NCBI GenBank assembly: GCA_001940895.1
Contig: MSGY01000006.1
Span: 129,179-193,178, forward strand
Direction: 5' to 3'
DNA from: Christensenellaceae bacterium Phil10
GTDB taxonomy: Bacteria; Bacillota; Clostridia; Christensenellales; CAG-917
DNA length: 64,000 bases
Positions 27,011 to 36,023 of the stretch are shown here, one piece after another. Under the pieces are notes generated by a model that saw only the letters and a list, made by a program, of their open reading frames with translations, was not told the DNA's origin and searched no databases. Both the position numbers and the translations under genes were made by a program. The stretch's first letter is position 1. Every line of letters starts with the position of its first letter.

Positions 27011-29137
27011 ATGGCCGATTACGAAAGAATGAGTATCAAAGACATCTTTGCCGAAGAAGTATTTACCGACGAAGTAATGCGAAGGTATATGTCCGAGGAC
27101 GCTTATCGCGCACTCAAAGACGTTATCGCCCGCGGGGACGAGCTTCCGAGAAGTATTGCCGACGAAGTCGCATCCGCAATGAAGACGTGGGCCGTAGAGA
27201 AAGGCGCCACGCACTATACCCACTGGTTCCAACCGCTGACCGAGTACACGGCCGAAAAACACGACAGTTTTATATCCGTCGACAAAGAAGGGAAGGTTAT
27301 CCTCGATTTTTCGGGAAAGAGCCTTTCAAAAGGCGAAGCGGACGCGTCGAGTTTTCCCTCGGGAGGAATCCGCGCAACGTTCGAAGCGAGAGGATATACC
27401 GTATGGGATTGCAGTTCGCCCGCATTCATAAAAAGGTCGAAAGGAGGCGCCGGAGTTCTTTGCATACCTACGGCGTTCTGCGCGTACACGGGCGAAGCGC
27501 TGGATAAAAAAACTCCGCTGTTGCGCAGTATGAACGTTCTTAACCGCGAAGTACTGCGACTTCTCAGGCTTCTCGGAGACAAGGATACGAAAAAAGTTAC
27601 CCCCGTCGTCGGAGGCGAGCAGGAATATTTTCTTATCGATAAAAATCACTATATGCAGCGCGAAGACCTGAAATATGCGGGACGCACTCTGTTCGGCGCT
27701 CCTCCCGCTAAGGGACAGGAAAAGTCCGACCAGTATTACGCAACGATACGGGACAGAGTCGCATATTTTATGGAGGACCTCAACAAGGAATTGTGGAAAC
27801 TGGGAATCACCGCAAAAACCGAACATAACGAAGTGGCTCCCGCGCAGCACGAGCTTGCGCCCATCTATTCGGGAGTAAATATAGCAACCGACCAGAATCA
27901 GCTGATAATGGAAACGATGAAAAAGGTTGCCGAAAAACACGACCTGGCTTGCTTATTGCACGAAAAACCGTTTAACGGCGTAAACGGAAGCGGTAAACAT
28001 AATAACTGGTCGATAATCTCCGATACCGGCGTAAATCTGCTCGAGCCAGGAAGCAATCCCGCAGAAAACAGAATTTTCCTTTTGATGATTCTTGCCGTTA
28101 TCGCGGGTGTAGACGAATACGCCGACCTTGTGAGAATGAGCGCGTCCAGCGCGGGCAACGACAATCGACTCGGCGGCAACGAAGCGCCTCCGTCGATAGT
28201 GTCGGTTTTCGTGGGAGACGACCTCGAAAGCGCTTTCGAAACCTTAAAAGAAGGACGGTCGGCCGTTACGAAAGTAAAGGAATATATTAAAATGGGACTT
28301 CCCGCTTTTCCCAAGCTGAAAAAGGACAACACCGACAGAAACCGCACGTCGCCTTTTGCGTTTACCGGAAACAAGTTCGAATTCCGTATGGTCGGCAGCA
28401 GCGCGTCGCTTGCCACGTCCAATATCGTGCTTAACACGATTACCGCCGAAACGGTAAGACGTATATCCGACGAAATCGAGGAAAAAATCAAAACGAACGA
28501 CCTTGACCACGTCGTATCCGAAATTATCGTCGACCTTATCAAAAAACACGACAGAGTCATATATAACGGCAATAACTACAGCAAGGAATGGATAGAGGAA
28601 GCGAAACGTCGCGGACTGCATATGACAAACAACAGTCTCGACGCGTATAAGTGTCTGCTTGACCCCGAAATCGTCGGATTGTACGAGCGCAACGGCATTC
28701 TTACCGAAAAGGAACTTGCAAGCCGCTATGAAATATTTGTCGACAACTATACGAAAACCATAAACATCGAAGCGCTTGCCATGAGAAACATAGCAAGAAA
28801 GCAGATTCTTCCCGCGGTTATGCGCTCGGAAGGAAAAATGGCGGCGTATCTTAAAGACCTGAGAAAAATCGACGCAAATCTCGGTAAAGCCGAGGAAAAG
28901 ATTATCAGAGAAACCGACTCGCTGATAGTGGAAACCGAAATCCGCACGACCGAACTCGAAAGAGCCATCGACAAAGCGAAGATTATCGGGGATACTGTCA
29001 AAAAGGCCGAATGTTATCGCGATTGCGTCCTGACGGCTATGAACAAACTTCGCGAGAGCGTCGACGCTCTCGAGCTGATTACCGAAAAGAAAGAGTGGCC
29101 GTTCCCGTCCTACGGCGATATGCTGTTCTACGAGTAA
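27011..29137 (+). CDS. glnN: Type III glutamine synthetase
   Basis: At 708 residues this is the large GSIII form, which makes glutamine from glutamate and ammonia with ATP. Diagnostic segments include FPSGGIRATFEARGY, EYFLID (catalytic Glu), AKTEHNEVAPAQHELAP, KPFNGVNGSGKHNNWS and RFTGNKFEFRM-type sequence (FAFTGNKFEFRMVGSS). Length and N-terminus match Bacteroides/Clostridia GlnN. A ribosome binding site is weak (ACGAGGATACC). It has its own promoter. The M28 paralogue gene starts only five bases after its stop, with no separate promoter seen. Confidence 0.95.
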   Translation: MADYERMSIKDIFAEEVFTDEVMRRYMSEDAYRALKDVIARGDELPRSIADEVASAMKTWAVEKGATHYTHWFQPLTEYTAEKHDSFISVDKEGKVILDFSGKSLSKGEADASSFPSGGIRATFEARGYTVWDCSSPAFIKRSKGGAGVLCIPTAFCAYTGEALDKKTPLLRSMNVLNREVLRLLRLLGDKDTKKVTPVVGGEQEYFLIDKNHYMQREDLKYAGRTLFGAPPAKGQEKSDQYYATIRDRVAYFMEDLNKELWKLGITAKTEHNEVAPAQHELAPIYSGVNIATDQNQLIMETMKKVAEKHDLACLLHEKPFNGVNGSGKHNNWSIISDTGVNLLEPGSNPAENRIFLLMILAVIAGVDEYADLVRMSASSAGNDNRLGGNEAPPSIVSVFVGDDLESAFETLKEGRSAVTKVKEYIKMGLPAFPKLKKDNTDRNRTSPFAFTGNKFEFRMVGSSASLATSNIVLNTITAETVRRISDEIEEKIKTNDLDHVVSEIIVDLIKKHDRVIYNGNNYSKEWIEEAKRRGLHMTNNSLDAYKCLLDPEIVGLYERNGILTEKELASRYEIFVDNYTKTINIEALAMRNIARKQILPAVMRSEGKMAAYLKDLRKIDANLGKAEEKIIRETDSLIVETEIRTTELERAIDKAKIIGDTVKKAECYRDCVLTAMNKLRESVDALELITEKKEWPFPSYGDMLFYE

Positions 29138-29142
29138 AAATA

Positions 29143-30462
29143 ATGACAGATAACGAAAAAAACATTTCAGATTGCGAAAATCGTTGCGTAAAGCCCTCGG
29201 AAGTCGATTTAAAGCGAGCGGGGATAATTACCGAAACCTTTGTGGAAAAGGTTGAAAACGCCGCTTCGGTGAGAATAGGCTCGAGTGCCGAGGAGAAAAA
29301 AAGCGCAGTTGTGATACGGGATTTTTACAATAAAATTCTCGGACTTCCCGCACGGCAGGAGCCTTTTACGGTGATGCCTCTCGCAGGGCGTTTCGGCGTG
29401 CCTATTTACGGCGTGATTTACGCCGTCGCGCTTGCGTTTTATATTATAGGGATTCTTGTCGACGAGAAAAACGTATCCTATGCGTTTCTTGCGCTTGCGC
29501 TTGTAGTCTCGGCGGCGGCCGCGGCGATGATAACCGTGCAGGTATTGCTTAACCGTAATACCTTCAACGCATTGTTCCCTAAGCGCACGTCCTACAACGT
29601 TTTATCTTCTATAGAGCCCAAGGGCAATCCCGAATGCACGCTGATAATAGGCGGACATTACGACAGCGATATGGACAGATCCGACCTGTTGACGTTTCTT
29701 AAGGACAAAAATCTTCCCTCGTGGTTGTCGGGACTTTTAAAGTCGTTGTCGCTTGCGAGTCTGCCCGTATTGTTCGTGCTTGCGATAGTTGCGATGTGTC
29801 TGCCCGGGCGGAATGCCGGCACAAAGGCCTTTCTGTTTCTGTTTCCGACAATATTCTGCGGACTTGCGATATTTTATCTGATAACCGCTTTCAGCTACAA
29901 GAAAAAGAAGAACGGAAGCGTGGGCAGAGAGGGGTTGCAGGCGGCGGGTATTACGCTTGCAGTTGCGGACTATCTGAGACTTCATCCCGACCTCGTGCCC
30001 GATAATTTCAGGATAGTGCTTGCGTGTTTCGGCGCAAAGGAATGCGGAGCGAAGGGAAGCGAGCAGCTGATACTGCAACATTACGGACGGGATTCCTTTT
30101 TAATCAACCCGGTGTTTGTTAATTTCGCGAAGTTGGGAGAAAACGGAAATACGGTGATACAGGGCGACAGAAAATATAAAAACATGTACGACCTGAAACT
30201 CAACAACGTTGCTTTCAACGCGTTAAAAGACGCCGGACTGGACCCTTCGTTTGCATACAGCAAGGACCTGTTTACCGACAGTACGCCTTTCGCAAAGCAT
30301 AAAATACCGACGGTGACGGTTGAGCTGAAAAAAGGCGATAACGAGTTTTCGGGCGTATATAACGAGGCGTTCGAGGGCGCGCTCAACGTTACGCTTAATA
30401 CCGTCGACTATATGAAAAAGCGGCAGGACCGCTATAAAGGTGCCGAAGAAGAAATAATGTAA
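29143..30462 (+). CDS. M28-like membrane protein, probably catalytically degenerate
   Basis: The 439-residue protein resembles the M28 peptidase at 20249 in layout: N-terminal domain, hydrophobic segments (about 85-130 and 200-245), C-terminal domain. GGHYDSDMD keeps the first metal His/Asp. Where the paralogue has CMDNLTG this protein has VGREGLQAAG, so the bridging Asp is absent. Where the paralogue has the Glu pair CEESG it has AKECG, so the catalytic Glu is Lys. It therefore looks like a pseudoenzyme, or binds a single metal. The ATG at 29143 lies just after the glnN stop and has only a poor ribosome binding site. Confidence 0.7.
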   Translation: MTDNEKNISDCENRCVKPSEVDLKRAGIITETFVEKVENAASVRIGSSAEEKKSAVVIRDFYNKILGLPARQEPFTVMPLAGRFGVPIYGVIYAVALAFYIIGILVDEKNVSYAFLALALVVSAAAAAMITVQVLLNRNTFNALFPKRTSYNVLSSIEPKGNPECTLIIGGHYDSDMDRSDLLTFLKDKNLPSWLSGLLKSLSLASLPVLFVLAIVAMCLPGRNAGTKAFLFLFPTIFCGLAIFYLITAFSYKKKKNGSVGREGLQAAGITLAVADYLRLHPDLVPDNFRIVLACFGAKECGAKGSEQLILQHYGRDSFLINPVFVNFAKLGENGNTVIQGDRKYKNMYDLKLNNVAFNALKDAGLDPSFAYSKDLFTDSTPFAKHKIPTVTVELKKGDNEFSGVYNEAFEGALNVTLNTVDYMKKRQDRYKGAEEEIM

Positions 30463-30477
30463 TATTAAAAGAAATAA

Positions 30478-30504
30478 AAAAGCCGCGTTTCCGACGCGGC
30501 TTTT
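30478..30504. terminator. Bidirectional terminator between convergent genes
   Basis: AAAAGCCGCGT and ACGCGGCTTTT form an 11-bp stem with a five-base loop. Confidence 0.85.
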
Positions 30505-30521
30505 GATTTAATCGGATTTAA

Positions 30522-31727
30522 TCAGACGTCGAGTTTCAACCATTCGCCTTTCAGTTTTCCCGTTTTTTCAAGAATAACGCGAAGAGCAAGAGAAACCACG
30601 GCGGGAATAACGAACATCAGGAAGATTATCGCAAGGGCGATTTTCCATCCGGGAAGCACGCCTGCCGAGGCGTTTATTACGCCGAAAACGCCTACGAGAC
30701 CGCTCGTGCCCATACCGCCGCCGGAGGCGTCGCACATAAGACCGAAAGCGCACGTGGCGAGAGGACCGGTAATCGCCGACGCGATAACGGGCGGCAAAAA
30801 GATAATCGGGTGTTTCATGATATTCGGTATCTGCAACATGCTGGTGCCTATGCCTTGCGAGATAAGACCGCTTAATCCGTTTTCCTTGAAACTCATCACG
30901 GCAAAGCCTATCATCTGGGCCGCACAGCCCACAACCGCCGCTCCGCCCGCAAGCATCATTGCTTCCGACGTGGAACCCGAGGCGATGGCAAGCCATATCG
31001 CCGCGCTGGACGTAGGCATCGTCAGAAGGACGCCCATTACCACGGAAATCACGATTCCCATGACGAAAGGCTGCGCGGTAACGGAAATTTCGATAAATTT
31101 CTGAATGACTTTAATCAGCCAGATTGCGGGATATGCCACAAACATAGAGATAAAGCACGTAAACATAACCGTTAAAGGCACGATTAGAATATCCAGTTTT
31201 GTTTTTCCCTGAACGCGCAAAACCGTTTCGAGGGCAACCAGAGTGCCGACGTACGCTCCTATCGGGTTGCCGGGAAGGCCCAGTCTGACGGTAGTAAAGG
31301 CGGTAACGGTATTTAATAACGAAAACGAACCGGCGTGCGCCGATGAATAGACCGTATCGGGAAGAAACGCCCCTGCAAAACCCGCAACCGCACAGGCAAA
31401 AATAACGAGGTCGGGCGCCTTGAGTTTCTTCGCGATGCCCACGCCGATACCCGCGCCCATCAGAGTGCAGGCTATATTGCCGATAAGTATGAGGGCGGCA
31501 CCGAAACCGCTCGATTCGCCGAACCACTTGCCTATCTGTTTTAAAATCGTACCCGCGATAAGCGTAACGAACAGGCCCTGCGCCATACCTGAAAACGCGT
31601 CGATAAAATAACGCGTCGCAAGTTTTTTAAGGATGGTTTTCCATTTTTTTCCGTTGACGTCGCCTGCGGGGACGTACGGCGGATTTGTTTCGATATCGGG
31701 GATTACCGGCGGATTATTTTCGCTCAT
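30522..31727 (-). CDS. PTS-type EIIC membrane transporter (EIIC_2-like)
   Basis: The 401-residue integral membrane protein has about ten hydrophobic segments and long Gly/Ala-rich helices. Segments such as YFIDAFSGMAQGLFVTLIAGTILKQIG and GLPGNPIGAYVGTLVALE match the EIIC_2 family of uncharacterised PTS IIC proteins. No EIIA or EIIB gene is adjacent. It therefore either borrows general PTS components or transports without phosphorylation. The ligand is unknown. A good ribosome binding site (AAAGGTGAAC) precedes the start. A leftward promoter candidate, TTGACA at 31779-31784, has a short spacer. Confidence 0.75.
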   Translation of the reverse strand: MSENNPPVIPDIETNPPYVPAGDVNGKKWKTILKKLATRYFIDAFSGMAQGLFVTLIAGTILKQIGKWFGESSGFGAALILIGNIACTLMGAGIGVGIAKKLKAPDLVIFACAVAGFAGAFLPDTVYSSAHAGSFSLLNTVTAFTTVRLGLPGNPIGAYVGTLVALETVLRVQGKTKLDILIVPLTVMFTCFISMFVAYPAIWLIKVIQKFIEISVTAQPFVMGIVISVVMGVLLTMPTSSAAIWLAIASGSTSEAMMLAGGAAVVGCAAQMIGFAVMSFKENGLSGLISQGIGTSMLQIPNIMKHPIIFLPPVIASAITGPLATCAFGLMCDASGGGMGTSGLVGVFGVINASAGVLPGWKIALAIIFLMFVIPAVVSLALRVILEKTGKLKGEWLKLDV

Positions 31728-31823
31728 AGTTCACCTTTTCGATTGAGTTAGTAAAAGTTTATAGTTTTAATCGGGTATTGTCAACTTTTTACGCGCAATT
31801 ACCGCGTCATGGTAAAAAGAAAA

Positions 31824-31844
31824 GCGTCGGTTTTTGACCGACGC
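31824..31844 (-). terminator. Terminator of the esterase gene
   Basis: GCGTCGGT and ACCGACGC pair; read leftward it is followed by TTTTCTTTTT. Confidence 0.85.
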
Positions 31845-31851
31845 CGTAAAT

Positions 31852-32772
31852 TTATTTGTTTTCGTACACCCGCCAAAGAAAATCTTTTTCCTTTTTAAGC
31901 ACTATGCGCGCCGCGGGCATCCAGAGTTTCAGATTGTAGTCGTGGAAGGAGTTAAGCGGCTCGTAAGAGCAGAAGTATTCGTATTTCACGCCGTTTTCTT
32001 CAAGGGCTTTGCGAAGTTTTTTGCTGCCGCAGTTGGTAAATACGTCCTGAATGCCGTTGTTGAGGAAAAGGCGGGGGAAGTCGGGCGTAACGCCGTTAAA
32101 CACCTGCAACTGCTCGTAATAGGGATATTCCGATTTAAGTTTTTTGTAATTTTTGATACCCGTGCAGTGATACGTCATCGTGCGTATAATGGGAAGGTTG
32201 ATTATCTTCCCTTCGAAATCGATTGCGGGGCAGTTGAGAATAGCGCCTTTTATTTTTATTTCGGGCACGTCGGGAAGGCCGAGTTTCTCGCGGTATTCGG
32301 GACGAGCCTGACAGTTTATCGTCGCGACGGAAAGATGACCGCCCGCGCTGTCGCCGGAAATCACGAGATTATCGAGGTCGAGGCCGTATTTCACCGCGTT
32401 GTTCACAATCCACTGCAAGGCCTTATAAACCTGTTTCATATAATCGGGGAATTGATATTTCGGCCCGAGACAGTAGTTTATATTTATGGTAAACGCGCCC
32501 GTACGCGCCATATGCTGGCAATAGGACCTGCGCATTTTTTTATCGCCCGTAATCCAGCCGCCGCCGTGAATCATAAGAAAAACGGGAAATTTGCCCGGCG
32601 TGAGCTTTCCGCGCTGGTTTTCGTCGTAGATTATGTCGAGTTTACCCGTTTCGGGCATATCCTCGTCGTAAACTATATCTTTGATTTCGGTAAGTTCTTT
32701 ACAGGGAAAACGGTTGCAAAGAACGTATTTGATACAATCGTCGATATAAAAAACCGTGCTTAAAAGAGACAT
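31852..32772 (-). CDS. Alpha/beta hydrolase, HSL/esterase type
   Basis: The 306-residue protein has the oxyanion-hole motif HGGGW (about 69-73) and the nucleophile elbow GDSAGGH (about 138-144) of the hormone-sensitive-lipase family. A late Asp and a His (SFHDY) complete a plausible triad. It probably hydrolyses small esters or acetylated molecules. The start at 32772 is chosen because GGAGG lies nine bases upstream, trimming 26 residues from the longest frame. It is a single gene with its own terminator. Confidence 0.87.
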   Translation of the reverse strand: MSLLSTVFYIDDCIKYVLCNRFPCKELTEIKDIVYDEDMPETGKLDIIYDENQRGKLTPGKFPVFLMIHGGGWITGDKKMRRSYCQHMARTGAFTININYCLGPKYQFPDYMKQVYKALQWIVNNAVKYGLDLDNLVISGDSAGGHLSVATINCQARPEYREKLGLPDVPEIKIKGAILNCPAIDFEGKIINLPIIRTMTYHCTGIKNYKKLKSEYPYYEQLQVFNGVTPDFPRLFLNNGIQDVFTNCGSKKLRKALEENGVKYEYFCSYEPLNSFHDYNLKLWMPAARIVLKKEKDFLWRVYENK

Positions 32773-33044
32773 AATTATCCTCCGGAAATCTGTTATTATA
32801 AGTATAATAAAAATTTTCGGGATATGCAACAAAATTCGGATAATTGTCATAAGCCGCGAGAAACGGCATAAAATCGAGAGGGGATTGCCGCCCCGGGCCC
32901 CTGTTTTAAAGGAATAACCTCGGTAATTTCTTTACACAAAAAAGCAAGTGTATAATTTATTTTTTTTATGACGATTGCGTTTTGAAAAAAAGTGGCCGCT
33001 ATGGTAATATTAAATTAATAAATAAATTAAAAGGGGGTTTTCCC
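32773..33044. other. Divergent intergenic region upstream of the SCP2/transketolase operon
   Basis: These 272 bases separate the leftward esterase and the rightward operon. The right part holds the operon promoter candidate (32982-33010) and another -10-like TATAAT at 32951 with poor -35 spacing. A G/C-rich patch at about 32880-32902 stands out, but I found no riboswitch or operator that I can name. Confidence 0.4.
32982..33010 (+). promoter_or_regulatory. Promoter of the SCP2/aminotransferase/transketolase operon
   Basis: TTGAAA (32982-32987), 17-bp spacer, TAATAT (33005-33010), 34 bp before the start codon. Confidence 0.6.
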
Positions 33045-33833
33045 ATGGACAACATCACCAAGGCAAAAATCAATCTGTTTGCTGTTCTCAGGAACCTTGA
33101 AGATTTGTGCGAAATGGATTCCGTCTCGGCAGATATCGTCAAGGACACAAAAATCTCGGTTCAGTTCAACGTGCCCGACGTCGGCAGCGCCACGTTGGAT
33201 TTCGACCACGGCAAATGCAAATTCACCCGCGGCAAAAAACACGCGGCGTTGCAATTGTTCTTTACTTCGGCGGAGCATTTCAACAATTTAATCGACCCCC
33301 CGAAAGATAAAAACGGCAAACCGAAAACAGTCGTTCCCATTTTTTACAACGTTTTCAAAGTGGGATTTCTGCTTAATCAGTTCACGAAGCTTGCCGACCG
33401 TCTGAGTTATTATCTCCAGCCGGCGCCCGACAAGGCGGAGCAACTTCTTGCCGACCCCGAATACTTCCGTGTAAATACCGTTCTCACTTTATACACCGCA
33501 TTGTTTGCTCTTTGCGAAGTTGCCAACAGCGACAAAGTCGGCAAATTGTGCGCAAAGCGTATGTGCGACGGTAAAATTGCCGCGGGTATTCCCGGAGGAC
33601 CTCAGCTCAATATCGAGGTCAAAGACCACAAACTTTACGGCGCAAAAGGCGCAATCGACGACTGGTCGGCGCAGATGTACTTTGCGGACCTTCAGTTCGC
33701 TCACGACATTTTAAACGGAAACGCTTCGAGCTTCGGCGGAATGGGCAGCGGACAATTCCAGGTCAGAGGCCGTCTCGATATGCTTGAACAAATGGCAAAG
33801 ATGCTCAATATAGTCGGCGCATATCTCGCTTAA
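33045..33833 (+). CDS. SCP2-like protein, first gene of the operon
   Basis: The 262-residue soluble protein has no catalytic motif I recognise. Its C-terminal part (FADLQFAHDILNGN, then GSGQFQVRGRLDMLEQMAKML) has the SCP2 sterol-carrier pattern: a helix, the ligand-cavity strands, then GxxxxxGxxxxLxxxxxLL. An N-terminal half (SVQFNVPDVGSATLDF, GKCKFTRGKK, FTSAEHFNNLI) looks like a second, diverged SCP2-type unit. SCP2 domains bind fatty acyl, sterol or other hydrophobic molecules. ATG 33045 is chosen because AAGGGGG precedes it. The PLP enzyme starts 11 bp after its stop, and a related protein closes the operon. The family call is by pattern only. Confidence 0.6.
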   Translation: MDNITKAKINLFAVLRNLEDLCEMDSVSADIVKDTKISVQFNVPDVGSATLDFDHGKCKFTRGKKHAALQLFFTSAEHFNNLIDPPKDKNGKPKTVVPIFYNVFKVGFLLNQFTKLADRLSYYLQPAPDKAEQLLADPEYFRVNTVLTLYTALFALCEVANSDKVGKLCAKRMCDGKIAAGIPGGPQLNIEVKDHKLYGAKGAIDDWSAQMYFADLQFAHDILNGNASSFGGMGSGQFQVRGRLDMLEQMAKMLNIVGAYLA

Positions 33834-33844
33834 GGAGGAATATT

Positions 33845-35134
33845 ATGAATCTCGTTTACGAACCCAAGAAAATCATTGACGTATCAAAAAGTCAGGCCAC
33901 TTTCAAAAGGGCTCTGAACTGCATTCCCGCAGGTATTTACGGACATCTCGGACCTTCCGAAGGATGTATGGTACCCGTTTCGTCCTATCCTCTTTATATG
34001 GATCACGCGCAAGGCGCGTATATCTGGGATATCGACGGCAACAGAATTATCGACTACATGTGCGGTTACGGCCCCAACTATCTCGGATATAACGACCCCG
34101 ACGTCGACGCGGCGGCGGCCGCCCAGAGAAAAAAGGGCGATTGCACGACGCTTATCAGCGATATTACCGTCGAGTTTGCGGAAGAAGTCTGCAGCACGAT
34201 AAACATGGCGGACTGGGCGTTCTTCGCCAAAAACGGCAACGACGTTACTCAGTTTGCGATGATGATTGCCCGCGCCTATACGGGCCGCAAAAAAATGGTG
34301 CTTACCAAAGGCTGGTATCACGGCGTATCTCCCTGGACGCAGAAACTCGGATATTCGGGCATAGTCGAAGAGGACGTATGCAATAACCTCTATATCGAAT
34401 GGAATCATCCCGAGCAGTTCGAAGCGCTGTGCAAACAGTACGACGGACAGATTGCGGGCTTTATTTCCCAGCCCTATCAGCACGGCAACTTCTGCGATAA
34501 CGAACTTCCCGCCCCCGGATACTGGCAGAAAATACGCGAAATCTGCGACAAATACGGCGTAGTTCTTATTATCGACGACGTGCGCGCGGGCTTCCGTATC
34601 GATATCAAAGGTTCCGATTACCATTACGGCATCAAATCCGACCTGTCTTGCTTCTGCAAGGCGATAGCAAACGGCTATAACGTATCCGTGCTTTGCGGCA
34701 ACAAGAAACTTCTCAACGCGACTTCCGACGTCGCTTATACGGGAAGTTACTGGCTGTCCGCCGTTCCTTTTGCGGCGGGTATCGCGACGCTTCGCAAGGC
34801 AAAAGCGTTAAACGCTACCGAAGAAAACGCCAAAAAGGGCAAAAAACTTACCGACGGCCTTAAAGAAATCGCAAAGGACAACGGATTCGATTTAAGAGTT
34901 ACCGGCGAGCCGGGCATGTTCTATCTGCGTCTTGCAAACGACCTGCCTTCGCGCGTAATCCATCAGGATTGGGTATGCGAATGCGTCAAACGCGGCGTAT
35001 TCTTCACGAGCCATCACAATCACTTCATAAACTATGCCCTCAGCGACGAGGACATTCAGTACACCTGGGAAGTTGCGGACGAGGCGTACAAAGTAGTACG
35101 CGAACGCTATCCTCAGGCGGAATTCATAAAATAA
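33845..35134 (+). CDS. Class III aminotransferase / glutamate-semialdehyde aminomutase-like PLP enzyme
   Basis: The 429-residue fold-type I PLP enzyme shows GAYIWDIDGNRIIDY near the N-terminus, IIDDVRAGFR with the PLP-ring Asp, and CKAIANGYN with the Schiff-base lysine at residue 272. This is the glutamate-1-semialdehyde aminomutase (HemL) type of pattern. No tetrapyrrole genes are nearby, and the fit is loose, so a specialised transaminase or aminomutase is more likely than HemL itself. AAGGAGG precedes the ATG. It sits between an SCP2-like protein and a split transketolase. Confidence 0.85.
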   Translation: MNLVYEPKKIIDVSKSQATFKRALNCIPAGIYGHLGPSEGCMVPVSSYPLYMDHAQGAYIWDIDGNRIIDYMCGYGPNYLGYNDPDVDAAAAAQRKKGDCTTLISDITVEFAEEVCSTINMADWAFFAKNGNDVTQFAMMIARAYTGRKKMVLTKGWYHGVSPWTQKLGYSGIVEEDVCNNLYIEWNHPEQFEALCKQYDGQIAGFISQPYQHGNFCDNELPAPGYWQKIREICDKYGVVLIIDDVRAGFRIDIKGSDYHYGIKSDLSCFCKAIANGYNVSVLCGNKKLLNATSDVAYTGSYWLSAVPFAAGIATLRKAKALNATEENAKKGKKLTDGLKEIAKDNGFDLRVTGEPGMFYLRLANDLPSRVIHQDWVCECVKRGVFFTSHHNHFINYALSDEDIQYTWEVADEAYKVVRERYPQAEFIK

Positions 35135-35152
35135 TCTCAGGAGGAATCAATT

Positions 35153-36022
35153 ATGGCTTTAACTAAACAAGAGTGGATAAGGCTTGAAGAGAAAGCCGAC
35201 GAGTTGCGCAAACTCTGCGTTTACACCACGCATTGTTCGAGCGGACACATCGGCGGCAGTATGAGTGCGGCAGACGTTCTCACCGCGCTTTACTACAAGT
35301 ATATGAACTTCGACCCGAAGAATCCCGACGATCCCGACCGCGACAGATGCATCGTCTCGAAGGGACACATCGGCATTTTCCTGGCGGGTATGTTCGCCGA
35401 CCTCGGCCTTATCGACAAGGAAGAACTCAAGACGTTCAACCTTACCGGCAGCCGTCTCGGAATGCACCTCGACAGCAACAAGGTCAAAGGTCTCGACGCC
35501 TCGACCGGCTCTCTGGGACACGGACCCTCGCTTGCTCTCGGTATGGCTTATGCCGCACGTCTTAACAAACAAAACTACACGACTTACGTTATGACGGGCG
35601 ACGGCGAACTCGACGAAGGCTCCTGCTGGGAAGCGTTCATGGCGATTTCGCACTTCAAACTCACCAATCTCGTAACGATTATTGACCGCAACCATTTCAG
35701 TATCGACGGCAACACCGAAGACGTTATGGCGCTTGAACCTCTTGCGGACAAGATGACGGCGTTCGGCTTCGATACGAAAGTTATCAACGGCCATCGTTTC
35801 GACGAAATATGCGAGGCTCTCGAATACGCAAAGAAAGCCCCGAAGGGGAAACCCGTTTGCATTATTTCCGATTCCGTAAAGGGTGCGGGAATGAAACTCA
35901 CGGCAGGCAATTTCAAGTGGCACTACGGCGCCATCAACGACGAAATGTACGAAGTGTGTCTGAAAGACCTCGACGAATACAAGAAAGAGAGAATCGCGGT
36001 AGCGGAAAAGGAGGGTATATAA
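35153..36022 (+). CDS. Transketolase, N-terminal (thiamine diphosphate pyrophosphate-binding) subunit
   Basis: The 289-residue protein corresponds to the N-terminal third of transketolase. It has the CSSGHIGGS segment (28-36), KGHIG, and the ThDP-binding motif GDGELDEGS ending in DRN (149-180). Split transketolases of about 280 plus 310 residues are common in anaerobes and archaea. They move two-carbon ketol units. Its partner is the next gene, one base away. CAGGAGGA precedes the ATG. The context suggests a dedicated rather than pentose-phosphate role. Confidence 0.93.
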   Translation: MALTKQEWIRLEEKADELRKLCVYTTHCSSGHIGGSMSAADVLTALYYKYMNFDPKNPDDPDRDRCIVSKGHIGIFLAGMFADLGLIDKEELKTFNLTGSRLGMHLDSNKVKGLDASTGSLGHGPSLALGMAYAARLNKQNYTTYVMTGDGELDEGSCWEAFMAISHFKLTNLVTIIDRNHFSIDGNTEDVMALEPLADKMTAFGFDTKVINGHRFDEICEALEYAKKAPKGKPVCIISDSVKGAGMKLTAGNFKWHYGAINDEMYEVCLKDLDEYKKERIAVAEKEGI

Positions 36023-36023
36023 T

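Noticed and set aside
31758..31784. Leftward TTGACA / TATAAA pair upstream of the EIIC gene
   Set aside because: The spacer is only 15 bp; kept as a remark, not as a promoter feature.
33845..35134. Assignment of either PLP enzyme as HemL
   Set aside because: Both have the fold and lysine, but neither is next to tetrapyrrole genes and their neighbours point to another pathway, so no symbol was given.
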